Shown in pieces: positions 32,624 to 41,997 of a stretch of 64,000 nt of DNA (position 1 is the first letter of the stretch; every line of letters begins with the position of its first letter). The notes under the pieces were generated by a model, which saw only the letters and a list, made by a program, of their open reading frames with translations, made no database searches and had not been told where the DNA came from. Where the stretch lies: assembly GCA_044507605.1 (NCBI GenBank), contig JBIQJI010000025.1, forward strand, positions 1 to 64,000, given 5' to 3'. A program made the position numbers and the translations under genes. The DNA is from Thermopolyspora sp044507605 (GTDB taxonomy: Bacteria; Actinomycetota; Actinomycetes; Streptosporangiales; Streptosporangiaceae).

Positions 32624-33544
32624 GTGACTACGACAACTCACGCCACTCCGGGGATCACCTCCGGGTGGGGCGATGCCCCTGCCGGAGGCGGGGCGGCGTC
32701 CCTCGGCCCCACGGGACGGCCGCGTCCCGTGTTTCCCGAGCCGAAACCGCCCGCGACCCACGGCCCGGCACGAGTCGTCGCCATGGTCAATCAGAAGGGC
32801 GGCGTCGGCAAGACGACCACCACGATCAACCTGGGCGCGGCGCTCGCCGAGTGCGGGCAGAAGGTGCTGCTGGTCGACTTCGACCCGCAGGGCGCCCTGT
32901 CGGTGGGCCTCGGCATCGACCCGCGGCCGCTGGAGGCCACGGTCTACGACCTGCTCATGGAGGAGCCCGACGTCACGCCCGACGACGTCCTGCTGGAGAC
33001 CAGCGTCGAGGGCATGGACCTGCTGCCCAGCAACATCTTCCTGTCGGGCGCCGAGATCAGGCTCGTCAACGAGGTCGCCCGCGAGTTCGCGCTGGGGCGC
33101 GCCCTGGAGCCGCTGCTGCCGCACTACGACATCTGCCTGATCGACTGCCAGCCCTCGCTGGGCCTGCTCACGGTCAACGCGCTGACCTGCGCCCACAGTG
33201 TGATCGTGCCGCTGGAGTGCGAGTTCTTCGCGCTGCGCGGCGTGGCGCTGCTGATGGAGTCGATCAGCAAGGTGCAGGAGCGGCTCAACAAGGACCTCGA
33301 GATCGACGGCCTGCTGGCCACGATGTACGACCCGCGCACCCTGCACGCCCGCGAGGTGCTCCAGACGATCATGCAGGGCTTCGGCGACAAGGTGTTCCAC
33401 ACGGTGATCAACCGCACCGTGCGCTTCCCCGACGCGACCCTCGCGGGGGAGCCCATCACCCAGTTCGACCCCGCCTCGATGGGCGCCACCGCCTACCGTG
33501 AGCTGTCGCGCGAGCTGCTGGCCCGCTGGCCCCAGCGCGACTGA
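32624..33544 (+). CDS. ParA/Soj family ATPase (orphan, next to scpAB)
   Basis: 306 residues from GTG 32624, with GGGAGG 8 nt upstream. The deviant Walker A KGGVGKTTT begins near residue 57, followed by LLVDFDPQGALS and the switch region LIDCQPSLGLLTVNAL. The first ~48 residues are Gly/Pro-rich and variable. There is no ParB gene or recognisable parS next to it. In actinobacteria this second ParA is regularly found upstream of scpA-scpB, suggesting a chromosome-organisation role distinct from parAB at the origin. That role is inferred. Confidence 0.9.
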   Translation: MTTTTHATPGITSGWGDAPAGGGAASLGPTGRPRPVFPEPKPPATHGPARVVAMVNQKGGVGKTTTTINLGAALAECGQKVLLVDFDPQGALSVGLGIDPRPLEATVYDLLMEEPDVTPDDVLLETSVEGMDLLPSNIFLSGAEIRLVNEVAREFALGRALEPLLPHYDICLIDCQPSLGLLTVNALTCAHSVIVPLECEFFALRGVALLMESISKVQERLNKDLEIDGLLATMYDPRTLHAREVLQTIMQGFGDKVFHTVINRTVRFPDATLAGEPITQFDPASMGATAYRELSRELLARWPQRD

Positions 33545-33561
33545 GCCGAGCCGGCCCGCCC

Positions 33562-33588
33562 CCCGCCGGCCGCGCTCCGGCGGGTTTT
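33562..33588 (+). terminator. Terminator after the parA-like gene
   Basis: 8-bp stem cccgccgg/ccggcggg (33562-33569 with 33577-33584), 7-nt loop, then TTTT. It lies 17 nt after the stop. Confidence 0.75.
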
Positions 33589-33765
33589 CGCGTGCCCGGG
33601 CGACGCTCCGCGGCGACCCGGCGGCCGCCGTGACGACCGTGCCGCATCAGGCGGTGACCTGGCCGCGGCAACGGTCGCGCCGGGCCGCGTGCGGGCCAGG
33701 ACATATGCGGGCCGGGTCAGGTGCGGGCCGGGCCGATGAACGTGCCGAGCCGATCGCCGGGCTGA

Positions 33766-33777
33766 GACAATGGGGCG
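33766..33777 (+). promoter_or_regulatory. -10-like element before scpA
   Basis: GACAAT (33766-33771) is six bases before GTG 33778, repeating the leaderless layout with a weaker hexamer. Confidence 0.4.
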
Positions 33778-34668
33778 GTGAGCGAGCAGACCGCATCCGC
33801 GCCGCCGCCGGCCGAGGCCGCAGCCGAGGCCGGCGGGTTCCAGGTGCACCTCGAGGTCTTCGAGGGGCCGTTCGATCTGCTGCTCAACCTGATCGCCAAG
33901 CACAAGCTCGACATCACCGAGGTCTCGCTGTCGCGGGTCACCGACGAGTTCATCGCCTACATCAGGGCCCGGGGCCCCGAGTGGGACCTCGACCAGACCA
34001 GCCACTTCCTGCTCGTCGCGGCCACCCTGCTCGATCTGAAGGCCGCGCGGCTGCTGCCGACCGGTGAGGTCGAGGACGAAGAGGACCTCGCCCTCCTGGA
34101 GGCCCGCGACCTGCTCTTCGCGCGGCTGCTGCAGTACCGCGCGTACAAGGAGATCGCCAAGATCTTCGCCGGGCGCATGGCCGAGGAGGCGCTGCGCTTC
34201 CCCCGCCAGGTGCCGATGGAACCCCCCTTCGCCGATCTGCTGCCCGAACTGGTGCTGGGCGTCGGGCCGGAGCGGCTGGCGCGCATCGCCGCACGGGCGC
34301 TGACGCCGAAGAAGCAGCCGTCGGTGTCGACCGCGCACATCTATCAACCGATGGCCAGCGTGCGCGAGCAGGCCGCTATCCTGGTGGGGCGGCTCAGGCG
34401 CGTGCGCAGGGCCACCTTCCGGGCCCTGGTCGCCGACTGCGAGGGCACTTTCGAGATCGTCGCGCGTTTCCTCGCCGTGCTGGAGCTGTTCCGGGAGGCG
34501 GCCGTCACGTTCGAGCAGCTCGAACCGCTCGGCGACCTGCACGTGATCTGGACCGGCGCCGACGACGGCGACATCGCGGTGGGCGACGACTATGACACGC
34601 GAGAGCACGGCTCGCGAGACCACGACGCGCGAGATGACACGCGAGGCGAAAGGGCTGCCGATGAGTGA
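33778..34668 (+). CDS. scpA: Segregation and condensation protein A (kleisin)
   Basis: 296 residues. Kleisin partner of SMC and ScpB in chromosome condensation. Conserved start VFEGPFDLLLNLIAKHKLDI (residues ~27-46) and C-terminal winged-helix region (FRALVADCEGTFEIVARFLAVLELF). The last ~25 residues are Asp/Arg/His-rich and variable. Its stop overlaps the likely scpB start by 8 nt. GTG 33778 has no ribosome-binding site. Confidence 0.93.
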   Translation: MSEQTASAPPPAEAAAEAGGFQVHLEVFEGPFDLLLNLIAKHKLDITEVSLSRVTDEFIAYIRARGPEWDLDQTSHFLLVAATLLDLKAARLLPTGEVEDEEDLALLEARDLLFARLLQYRAYKEIAKIFAGRMAEEALRFPRQVPMEPPFADLLPELVLGVGPERLARIAARALTPKKQPSVSTAHIYQPMASVREQAAILVGRLRRVRRATFRALVADCEGTFEIVARFLAVLELFREAAVTFEQLEPLGDLHVIWTGADDGDIAVGDDYDTREHGSRDHDARDDTRGERAADE

Positions 34669-35314
34669 CGACCCGGGGCCGGGCCCCGACGGCCACGACC
34701 TCACCGACGGCCTGGACGTCACCGACGGCCACGACGTCACCGGCCACGACGTCGCGGGCGGCGACGGCTTCGGCGCGATCGAGCCCCGGGCGGCGGTGGA
34801 GGCGATCCTGCTCGTCGCCGACGAGCCGGTCGCCGAGATCACTCTCGCCCAGGTGCTGGAGCGGCCCACCGGCGAGATCGCCGCGCTGCTGCGCGGGCTG
34901 TCGGCGGAATACACCCGTGACGGCAGGGGTTTCGACCTGAGAGAGGTCGCCGGTGGGTGGCGGCTCTACACGCGTCCCGAGTGCGCGGCGGTGGTGGAGC
35001 GGTTCGTCCGCGACGGCCGGCAGTCCAGGCTCACCCAGGCGGCGTTGGAGACCCTCGCCGTGGTGGCCTACCGGCAGCCGGTGAGCCGCGCCAGGGTGTC
35101 GGCGATCCGCGGGGTCAACAGCGATGGCGTGATGCGCACCCTCACGGCGCGCGGTCTCGTCGAGGAGGCCGGCACCGACCCCGAGAGCCAGGCCGTGCTC
35201 TATCGGACCACGGCGTTCTTCCTGGAGAGGCTGGGCCTGCGAGATCTCAGCGAACTGCCGGAGCTCGCCCCCTTCCTCCCAGATGATCTGGAAAGCCTAG
35301 AGGAGACGAAGTAG
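34661..35314 (+). CDS. scpB: Segregation and condensation protein B
   Basis: 217 residues from ATG 34661, which has GAAAGGG upstream; an in-frame ATG at 34592 would add 23 Thr/Arg-rich residues inside scpA and is less likely. Two winged-helix domains (AIEPRAAVEAILLVADEP; TQAALETLAVVAYRQPVSR; RGVNSDGVMRTLTARGLV). The N-terminus (to ~40) is a DVTDGHDV-type low-complexity acidic region. It binds ScpA in the SMC complex. The last base of the stop TAG is the first base of the rluB GTG. Confidence 0.92.
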   Translation: MSDDPGPGPDGHDLTDGLDVTDGHDVTGHDVAGGDGFGAIEPRAAVEAILLVADEPVAEITLAQVLERPTGEIAALLRGLSAEYTRDGRGFDLREVAGGWRLYTRPECAAVVERFVRDGRQSRLTQAALETLAVVAYRQPVSRARVSAIRGVNSDGVMRTLTARGLVEEAGTDPESQAVLYRTTAFFLERLGLRDLSELPELAPFLPDDLESLEETK

Positions 35315-36825
35315 TGAACTTCAGGCGTAGTACCCCGTCCGGTGATGGACGCGGTCGAGGCCGCACCGGCCGTGACCCGCGCGAAGATCGGGGCGGCCGG
35401 CGGCACGCCGGCTACCGTGACGACGACAGGCGAGACGGCCGGAGCCGGTCGTTCCGCGACGACAGGGGGCCGCGTGAGGAGCGCCGCCCCCGCGACGACC
35501 GGGGCGGCCGTGAGCAGTGGCGGTCCCGCGACGACAGGACCGCCCGCGAGCAGCGCGGCCCGCGCGACGCTCGCGGCCCGCGTGCGGACCGATGGGGCCG
35601 CGACGACCGCGGACCCCGCGACGATCGGGGCTCTCGGGACCGCGATCGGCCCGGCACGTCCAGGGGCCGGTACGGCGGGACCGCCGGCTTCCGGCGTGAC
35701 GACGAGGGCCGCGGGCGGCGCGACGGCTACGGCCCCCGCGCCGGCGGCCGTGACCGTGACTTCCGTGACCGTGACTTCCGTGATCGTGACTACCGGGACC
35801 GTGACCGTGACCTGCGCGACCGGGACCGGGACCGGGGCCGCGCGGACCACGACCGTCCCCGCGCTCCCCGGGTGCCCACGATCGGCGAGGGCGGCGGGTC
35901 CCGCGGCCGGCACGGCCGCCGGGGCGCCAGGGGACCGGCCCGCGACACCCGATGGGGCTCGGCCGGCGGCGACAGGTACGGCGCGCGTGGCGCCGGGCGA
36001 GGCGACGGCCGGCGGGCGTTCAAGGGCGCCGGGCAGCCGATCCGGGACCCCGACTTCTACCCCGAGGGCTACACCGACGAGCGCGACACGACCGAGGTGC
36101 CCGACGGCATCCGGCTGCAGAAGGTGCTGGCGGCCGCTGGCGTCGCGAGCCGCAGGGCCTGCGAGGAGCTGATCGGGGAGGGCCGCGTCACCGTCGACGG
36201 GCAGGTGGTGCGCCGGTTCGGCGCGCGGGTCGACCCGGAGAAGCAGGTCATTCACGTCGACGGCAAGCGTGTCCCGACGTCGACCGACCTGGTGTACTTC
36301 GCGGTGAACAAGCCGATCGGCGTCGTCAGCACGATGTCCGATCCCGAGGGCCGTCCGTCGCTCGGCGACTATGTGCTGGATCGCCCCGAGCGGCTGTTCC
36401 ACGTGGGCCGGCTCGACACCGACACCGAGGGGCTGATCATCCTCACCAACGACGGCGAGCTGGCCCATCGGCTCACCCACCCGAGCTTCGGGGTGCGCAA
36501 GAAGTACTGGGCGAAGGTCCCCGGGCCGATCCCGCGCGATCTGCCGCGCCGCATGACCACGGGCATCGAGCTGGAGGACGGCGTCGCGAAGGCCGACGAG
36601 TTCAAGGTGGTGCAGGAGCACGGGCAGCAGGCGCTGGTCGAGATCGTGCTGCACGAGGGGCGCAAGCACATCGTGCGGCGGATGCTCGACGAGGTGGGGC
36701 ACCGCGTGATCGATCTGGCCCGCATCGAGTTCGGCCCGGTGCGGCTCGGCCGGCTCAAGCCGGGCACGATCCGCGCGCTCACCGTGACCGAAGTCGGCGA
36801 GCTGTACGCTGCGGTGGGCCTGTAA
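35314..36825 (+). CDS. rluB: 23S rRNA pseudouridine synthase RluB/RsuA type with long Arg/Asp/Gly-rich N-terminus
   Basis: 503 residues, starting GTG 35314 (TAGTG junction with scpB, AGGAGA upstream). The C-terminal ~260 residues form a complete enzyme: S4-like RNA-binding domain (IRLQKVLAAAGVASRRACEEL), catalytic Asp in GRLDTDTEGLIILTNDG, and the KKYWAK and HEGRKHIVRRML motifs. It probably makes the pseudouridine near the peptidyl-transferase centre of 23S rRNA. Residues 1-~235 are disordered, with repeated RD, RG and DR units (RDRDFRDRDFRDRDYRDRD), coded by near-tandem repeats at 35752-35830. Arg/Gly-rich tails often bind RNA; the function here is inferred. Confidence 0.92.
   Translation: MNFRRSTPSGDGRGRGRTGRDPREDRGGRRHAGYRDDDRRDGRSRSFRDDRGPREERRPRDDRGGREQWRSRDDRTAREQRGPRDARGPRADRWGRDDRGPRDDRGSRDRDRPGTSRGRYGGTAGFRRDDEGRGRRDGYGPRAGGRDRDFRDRDFRDRDYRDRDRDLRDRDRDRGRADHDRPRAPRVPTIGEGGGSRGRHGRRGARGPARDTRWGSAGGDRYGARGAGRGDGRRAFKGAGQPIRDPDFYPEGYTDERDTTEVPDGIRLQKVLAAAGVASRRACEELIGEGRVTVDGQVVRRFGARVDPEKQVIHVDGKRVPTSTDLVYFAVNKPIGVVSTMSDPEGRPSLGDYVLDRPERLFHVGRLDTDTEGLIILTNDGELAHRLTHPSFGVRKKYWAKVPGPIPRDLPRRMTTGIELEDGVAKADEFKVVQEHGQQALVEIVLHEGRKHIVRRMLDEVGHRVIDLARIEFGPVRLGRLKPGTIRALTVTEVGELYAAVGL
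35752..35830 (+). repeat. Short degenerate tandem repeat within rluB
   Basis: Units of cgtgac/cttc type (cgtgacttc, cgtgaccgtgac) are repeated about nine times, coding alternating Arg-Asp pairs. Such repeats expand and contract easily, so length may vary between strains. Confidence 0.7.
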
Positions 36826-36866
36826 CCTGGCCGTCTGTCAGAACGCATGGTAACGAAAGGACCATC

Positions 36867-37226
36867 ATGGTGCGGGCGATTCGCGGTGCCACGCAGGTGG
36901 ATTCCGACGAGCGGGAGACGATTCTGTCCGGTGTCATCGAGCTGGTGACCGAGGTGATGGAGCGCAACCGGCTCACCACCGACGACGTGATCAGTGTGAT
37001 CTTCACCTCGACCCCCGATCTCACCGCGGAGTTCCCGGCGTTGGCCGCCCGCAAGGTGGGCTTCCACGATGTGCCGCTCATCTGCGCCTCGGAGATCGCG
37101 GTGCCGGGGGCGATGCCCCGGGTGGTCAGGCTGATGGCCCATGTGGAGACCGATCGGCCCCGCTCGGAGATCCAGCACGTCTACCTGCACGGCGCGGTCG
37201 CGCTGCGGCAGGACATCGCCCAGTGA
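36867..37226 (+). CDS. aroH: Chorismate mutase, AroH class
   Basis: 119 residues from ATG 36867, with GAAAGGA upstream. A trimeric beta-barrel mutase that turns chorismate into prephenate. Family residues visible: Arg near the start (AIRGATQVDSDE), the IFTSTPDLTAEFPA loop, CASEIAVPGAMPRVVR and the C-terminal HVYLHGAVALR. The next gene, prephenate dehydrogenase, starts 28 nt downstream and uses its product on the way to tyrosine. Confidence 0.95.
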   Translation: MVRAIRGATQVDSDERETILSGVIELVTEVMERNRLTTDDVISVIFTSTPDLTAEFPALAARKVGFHDVPLICASEIAVPGAMPRVVRLMAHVETDRPRSEIQHVYLHGAVALRQDIAQ

Positions 37227-37254
37227 GCCGGGGGCCGGGGGACGGGCGGCAGGC

Positions 37255-38385
37255 ATGGCGCTCCGCGACTACGTCACGGACGGTGTCCCGGTGAACGTGT
37301 CGCGTGTTCTGGTCGTCGGCACGGGGCTGATCGGCACGTCGGTCGCCCTGGCCCTGCGCGAGCACGGTGTCGAGGTCGAGCTCACCGATCGCGACCCGGC
37401 GGCGCTGCGGGTCGCCTGCGAGCTCGGAGCCGGCGAGCAGTGGCGGGGTCCCGGCGCCCAGGCCGCCGACCTGGCGGTCATCGCGGTGCCGCCGCAGCAC
37501 ATCGCCGGGCAGCTGCTGGAGCTGCAGCGGGCGGGCGCGGCCCGCGTCTACACCGATGTGGCGAGCATCAAGTCGCTGCCGCTGCGCGAGGCCGCCGGGC
37601 TGGGCTGTGACCTGTCGTCGTACGTTCCCGGCCATCCGCTGGCGGGCCGGGAGCGGTCCGGCCCGCTCGCGGCGCAGGCCGACCTGTTCCTGGGCCGCCC
37701 TTGGGCGTACTGCCCGACGTCCGACACCTCGACCGACGCCGTCGAGACGCTGCTCGCGTTGATCAAGCTGTGCGGCGGGGAGCCGGTGCCGGTCGCTCCG
37801 GCCGAACACGACGAGGCCGTGGCGCTGATCTCGCACGCCCCGCATGTGACGGCGGCGGCGGTCGCGGCCCGGCTCGCCGACGCGCCGGGCACCGCGCTCG
37901 GCCTGGCGGGGCCGGGGGTGCGCGATGTGACGCGCATCGCGGCGAGCGACCCGGCGCTGTGGACCGGCATCCTGTCGGGCAACGCCCTTCCGGTGGCGCG
38001 GGTGCTGGAGCAGGTCGCCGGCGATCTGAGCGCGGCGGCGGCGGCGCTGCGCGAGGCCGCCGCCGGCGGTGCGGGCGCCGCCGGGGCCATGGACGACGTG
38101 GTCGAGCTGCTGCGCCGTGGTGTCGCCGGCAGGCGGCGCATCCCCGGCAAGCACGGTGGCCCGGCGCCCACGTACGACGTGGTGCAGGTGGTCGTCGGCG
38201 ACCGTCCGGGGGCGCTGGCCCGGCTGTTCCAGATCGCCGAGGAGGCCGGGGTCAACATCGAGGACATCCGGCTGGAGCACGCGCCCGGTCTGCCGCTGGG
38301 CGTGGCCGAGCTGTCGGTGCGGCCGGAGGCGGCCGCCGCGCTGGCGGCGGCGCTGCGGGAAGGCGGGTGGCAGCTGCCGAGCTGA
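37255..38385 (+). CDS. tyrA: Prephenate dehydrogenase with ACT domain
   Basis: 376 residues from ATG 37255 (weak ribosome-binding site; GTG 37291 would begin right at the NAD fold). Seen: the NAD-binding motif VLVVGTGLIGTSVALAL, GHPLAGRERSGP, the substrate-side SHAPHVTAAAVAARL, and a C-terminal ACT regulatory domain (VVVGDRPGALARLFQIAEEAGVN) that probably senses tyrosine or another aromatic amino acid. It oxidatively decarboxylates prephenate to 4-hydroxyphenylpyruvate. Confidence 0.94.
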   Translation: MALRDYVTDGVPVNVSRVLVVGTGLIGTSVALALREHGVEVELTDRDPAALRVACELGAGEQWRGPGAQAADLAVIAVPPQHIAGQLLELQRAGAARVYTDVASIKSLPLREAAGLGCDLSSYVPGHPLAGRERSGPLAAQADLFLGRPWAYCPTSDTSTDAVETLLALIKLCGGEPVPVAPAEHDEAVALISHAPHVTAAAVAARLADAPGTALGLAGPGVRDVTRIAASDPALWTGILSGNALPVARVLEQVAGDLSAAAAALREAAAGGAGAAGAMDDVVELLRRGVAGRRRIPGKHGGPAPTYDVVQVVVGDRPGALARLFQIAEEAGVNIEDIRLEHAPGLPLGVAELSVRPEAAAALAAALREGGWQLPS

Positions 38386-38400
38386 GCCTCCTTGGCCTCC

Positions 38401-38430
38401 TTGACCGATTGGGTAGTGCGGGTATCTAAT
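38401..38430 (+). promoter_or_regulatory. Promoter of the carotenoid oxygenase gene
   Basis: TTGACC (38401-38406) with TCTAAT (38425-38430) at 18 bp, or TATCTA at 16 bp. It lies 15 nt after the tyrA stop and ~37 nt before the start codon. Confidence 0.7.
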
Positions 38431-38466
38431 GATGCCGACCGTTCCCGAGACCCATCGGTGGTGCGC

Positions 38467-39906
38467 ATGATCTCTCACGTGGCAGAACATTCCGTGTACC
38501 GCGCCGGATTCGCCCCCGTCGCCGAGGAGGTGACCGCGTTCGACCTCCCCGTCACCGGGCACGTGCCGGCGGAGCTGAACGGCCGGTACCTGCGCATCGG
38601 CCCCAACCCCATGAAGCTGGACGACCCCAAGCTGCACCTGTTTCTGGGCGAAGGCATGGTGCACGGGGTGCGGCTGCGCGACGGCAGGGCGGAGTGGTAC
38701 CGCAACCGCTGGGTGCGGTCGGCCTCGGTCGCCGCGGCGCTCGGCGAGGAGCCGCATGCGGGGCCCGTGCACGCCGACATGGACTTCTCGGCCAACACGC
38801 ACGTGATCGGCCACGCGGGGCGCACGCTCGCGCTGGTCGAGGCGGGGGCGCGGCCGTACGAGCTGACGTACGAGCTCGACACGGTGGGGCCGTGCGACTT
38901 CGGCGGGACCCTGCCCGGCGGCTACACCGCGCACAGCAAGCGCGATCCGCGCACGGGCGAGCTGCACGCCGTGTCCTACTTCTGGGGCTGGGACTACGTA
39001 CAGTACTCACGGGTGAGCGCCGCCGGCCTGGTGACCCGCACCGTGAACATCCCGGTCGAGGGCGGCCCCATGATCCACGACTGCGCGCTGACCGAGAGGT
39101 ACGTGGTCGTCTACGATCTGCCGGTCGCGTTGGACATGGGGCTGGTGGAGGCCGGCGCGGGCGTGCCGTACTCGTGGAGCGACACGCGCCCGGCCCGGGT
39201 CGGGCTGCTGCCGCGCGACGGCGGCGCCGACGACGTGCGCTGGTTCGAGGTCGGCCCGTGCTGGGTGTTCCACACGCTGAACGCCTACGACGACGGCGAC
39301 TCCGTGGTGATCGACCTGGTCCGCTACGACCGGCTGTTCGACCGGGGCGAGCTGACCGGGAGCCTGCCCACGCTGGACCGGTGGGTGATCGACGTGCCCG
39401 CCGGCACGGTGACCGAGAGCCGCCTCGACGACCGGCCCCAGGAGTTCCCCCGGGTCGACGAGCGGCGCGTCTCCCTGCCCTACCGGTACGGCTACGCCAC
39501 CGCCACCGCCGACCTGTCGGAGATCCTGGCGGGCGGCCGCGACGATCTGGACGATCTCGGCGATCTCGGCGACGAGGCCTTCGGCAACGCGTTGATCAAG
39601 CACGACCTGCTGCGCGGCACCCGGCAGACCCGCCCGCTGGGCCGCGACGCCTACGCGGGCGAGCCGGTCTTCGTGCCCGCCGCGTCCTCCGGGTCCGTGT
39701 CCTCCGGGTCCGCGGGCGGCGGGGAGGACGACGGCGGGGAGGACGACGGCTACGTGCTGGCGTTCGTCAACGACCCGGCGCGCGGCGCCGCCGACCTGGT
39801 CATTCTCTCGTCGGTGGACTTCACCGGCGACCCGGTGGGCGTGGTGCACCTGCCCGCGCGGATCCCGCTCGGCTTCCACGGCAGCTGGGTGCCCGACATC
39901 TGCTGA
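38467..39906 (+). CDS. Carotenoid or stilbene cleavage dioxygenase family protein
   Basis: 479 residues from ATG 38467 (GTG 38461 also possible). Beta-propeller oxygenase using Fe(II) held by four histidines, all visible in conserved settings: GYTAHSKRDPRTGEL, GGPMIHDCALTERY, VFHTLNAYDDGD and GFHGSWVPDIC at the very end. The N-terminal NGRYLRIGPNPMK is typical. It splits a conjugated double bond in carotenoids, apocarotenoids or stilbenes. No carotenoid synthesis genes are nearby. A Gly/Ser/Asp-rich insertion (~residues 415-437) precedes the last strands. Confidence 0.92.
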   Translation: MISHVAEHSVYRAGFAPVAEEVTAFDLPVTGHVPAELNGRYLRIGPNPMKLDDPKLHLFLGEGMVHGVRLRDGRAEWYRNRWVRSASVAAALGEEPHAGPVHADMDFSANTHVIGHAGRTLALVEAGARPYELTYELDTVGPCDFGGTLPGGYTAHSKRDPRTGELHAVSYFWGWDYVQYSRVSAAGLVTRTVNIPVEGGPMIHDCALTERYVVVYDLPVALDMGLVEAGAGVPYSWSDTRPARVGLLPRDGGADDVRWFEVGPCWVFHTLNAYDDGDSVVIDLVRYDRLFDRGELTGSLPTLDRWVIDVPAGTVTESRLDDRPQEFPRVDERRVSLPYRYGYATATADLSEILAGGRDDLDDLGDLGDEAFGNALIKHDLLRGTRQTRPLGRDAYAGEPVFVPAASSGSVSSGSAGGGEDDGGEDDGYVLAFVNDPARGAADLVILSSVDFTGDPVGVVHLPARIPLGFHGSWVPDIC

Positions 39907-39970
39907 TGCGCGTATCGGCCCGGAATCCCGGTACCCTCGGGGGCGACAACCTGAACACAAGGGAGAGGCC

Positions 39971-40642
39971 GTGACCGAGCTGGTGGTCGCCATGGACGGT
40001 CCTTCGGGGTCGGGCAAGTCGAGCGCGTCGCGCGCGGTCGCGCGGGCGCTGGGCCTGCGCTACCTCGACACCGGGGCGATGTACCGCGCGATCACCTGGT
40101 GGATGCTCCGCCAGGGCGTCGACATCGATGATCCCGCGGCCGTCGCCGCCCGCTGCGGTGAGGCGGTCATCGAGGTGGGCACCGATCCCGACGCGCCCGC
40201 CGTCAGCGTCGACGGCATCGACGTCTCCGGGCCGATCCGCACCCCGGAGGTCACCGCCGCGGTGTCGGCCGTCAGCGCGGTGCCCGAGGTGCGGGCCCGC
40301 ATGGTCGCCGAGCAGCGGCGCATCATCGCCGAGTCCGCCGAGGCCGGCGGCGCCGTGGTCGAGGGGCGCGACATCGGCTCGGTGGTCGCGCCGGCCGCAC
40401 CCGTCAAGATCTTCCTCACCGCGAGCGCCGACGCGCGGGCCCGGCGGCGGGCGGCCGAGCTCGACGGCACGACCGCGGCCGCGCAGCGCGAGGCCATGGC
40501 CCGCCGCGACGGCCTCGACTCCACCCGTAAGATCAGCCCGCTGGCCAAGGCGGCCGACGCCATCGAGCTCGACACCACCGAGCTCACGCTGGAGGAAGTG
40601 GTCGCCGAGGTGCTGCGCATCACGAAGGAGCGCACGGCGTGA
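39971..40642 (+). CDS. cmk: Cytidylate kinase
   Basis: 223 residues, GTG 39971 with GGGAGAGG 5 nt upstream; TACCCT at 39931-39936 is a possible -10. P-loop MDGPSGSGKSS near the start, the CMP-binding LRYLDTGAMYRAITW, GRDIGSVVAP and the lid DSTRKISPLAKAADA. It phosphorylates CMP and dCMP. Overlaps der by four bases (GTGA), a pairing conserved in actinobacteria. Confidence 0.96.
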   Translation: MTELVVAMDGPSGSGKSSASRAVARALGLRYLDTGAMYRAITWWMLRQGVDIDDPAAVAARCGEAVIEVGTDPDAPAVSVDGIDVSGPIRTPEVTAAVSAVSAVPEVRARMVAEQRRIIAESAEAGGAVVEGRDIGSVVAPAAPVKIFLTASADARARRRAAELDGTTAAAQREAMARRDGLDSTRKISPLAKAADAIELDTTELTLEEVVAEVLRITKERTA

Positions 40643-41997
40643 CCGGTGTTGCGCAGGACGCCCCGACGACCGGCCTGCTACCGGTCGTGGCGATCGTCGG
40701 GCGGCCCAACGTCGGCAAGTCGACGCTGGTCAACCGGTTCATCGGCCGCCGTGAGGCGGTCGTCGAGGACGTGCCGGGCGTGACGCGCGACCGGGTCACC
40801 TATGACGCGAACTGGCGGGGCCGGCGGTTCACCCTCGTCGACACCGGCGGCTGGGACCCCGGGGCGGACGGCATGGCGCAGCGCATCGCCGCCCAGGCCC
40901 GCATCGCGGCCGAGCTGGCCGATGTCGTGGTGTTCGTGGTCGACGCCACTGTGGGCGTCACCGACGCCGACGAGGCCGTGGGCTCGGTGCTGCGCCGCTC
41001 GGGCAAGCCGATCGTGCTGGCGGCCAACAAGGCCGACAACCGGCTCGTGGAGATGGAGGCGGCGGCGCTGTGGTCGCTCGGCCTCGGCGAGCCCCATCCG
41101 GTGTCGGCGCTGCACGGCCGCTCCAGCGGAGACCTGCTCGACGCCATCCTCGACGCGCTGCCCGAGGCCCCGCCCGAGGACTTCGACGCCGAGCGCGGGC
41201 CGCGCCGCATCGCCCTGGTCGGCAAGCCCAACGTGGGCAAGTCCTCGCTGCTGAACAAGCTGGCGGGGGAGGAGCGGGTGCTGGTCGACGCGGTGGCGGG
41301 CACCACCCGCGACCCCGTCGACGAGCTGATCGAGCTCGGCGGCAAGACCTGGCGGTTCGTCGACACGGCCGGCATCAGGCGCCGCGAGCGGGAGCTGAAG
41401 GGCGCCGACTTCTACGCCGGCATGCGCACCAAGGCCGCGCTGGAGCGCTCGGAGGTCGCGGTCGTGCTGATCGACGCGTCCCAGCCGCTCACCGAGCAGG
41501 ACCTGCGCATCATGAGCATGGTGATCGACTCCGGCCGGGCCATGGTGGTGGCGTTCAACAAGTGGGACCTCGTGGACGAGGAGCGCCGCTACTACCTGGA
41601 GCGCGAGATCGACCGTCAGCTGGTGCGCACCCCGTGGGCGCTGCGGGTCAACATCTCCGCCCGCACGGGCCGCAACGTCGACAAGCTGGTCCCGGCGATC
41701 GAGCAGGCCCTGGAGTCGTGGTCGACCCGGGTGCCGACCGGTCGGCTGAACGCCTTCCTGTCCGATCTCGTGGCCGCCGCCCCGCCCCCGGTGCGCGGAG
41801 GCAAGCAGCCGAAGATCCTGTTCGCCACGCAGGTGTCGATCGAGCCGCCGAAGTTCGTGCTGTTCACCTCGGGCTTTCTGGAGGAGACCTACCGCCGGTT
41901 CGTGGAGCGGCGGCTGCGCGAGGAGTTCGGTTTCGCCGGCTCGCCCATCGAGGTGACCATGCGCATCCGCGAGAAGCGCGGCGCGGCCCGCCGCTAG
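40639..41997 (+). CDS. der: Ribosome assembly GTPase Der (EngA)
   Basis: 452 residues. Two tandem G domains (P-loops GRPNVGKST and GKPNVGKSS; NKAD and NKWD; switch DTGGWDPG and DTAGIRRR) and a C-terminal KH-like domain, ending in the basic RIREKRGAARR. It assists 50S subunit maturation. GTG 40639 overlaps the cmk stop. Confidence 0.97.
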   Translation: MTGVAQDAPTTGLLPVVAIVGRPNVGKSTLVNRFIGRREAVVEDVPGVTRDRVTYDANWRGRRFTLVDTGGWDPGADGMAQRIAAQARIAAELADVVVFVVDATVGVTDADEAVGSVLRRSGKPIVLAANKADNRLVEMEAAALWSLGLGEPHPVSALHGRSSGDLLDAILDALPEAPPEDFDAERGPRRIALVGKPNVGKSSLLNKLAGEERVLVDAVAGTTRDPVDELIELGGKTWRFVDTAGIRRRERELKGADFYAGMRTKAALERSEVAVVLIDASQPLTEQDLRIMSMVIDSGRAMVVAFNKWDLVDEERRYYLEREIDRQLVRTPWALRVNISARTGRNVDKLVPAIEQALESWSTRVPTGRLNAFLSDLVAAAPPPVRGGKQPKILFATQVSIEPPKFVLFTSGFLEETYRRFVERRLREEFGFAGSPIEVTMRIREKRGAARR

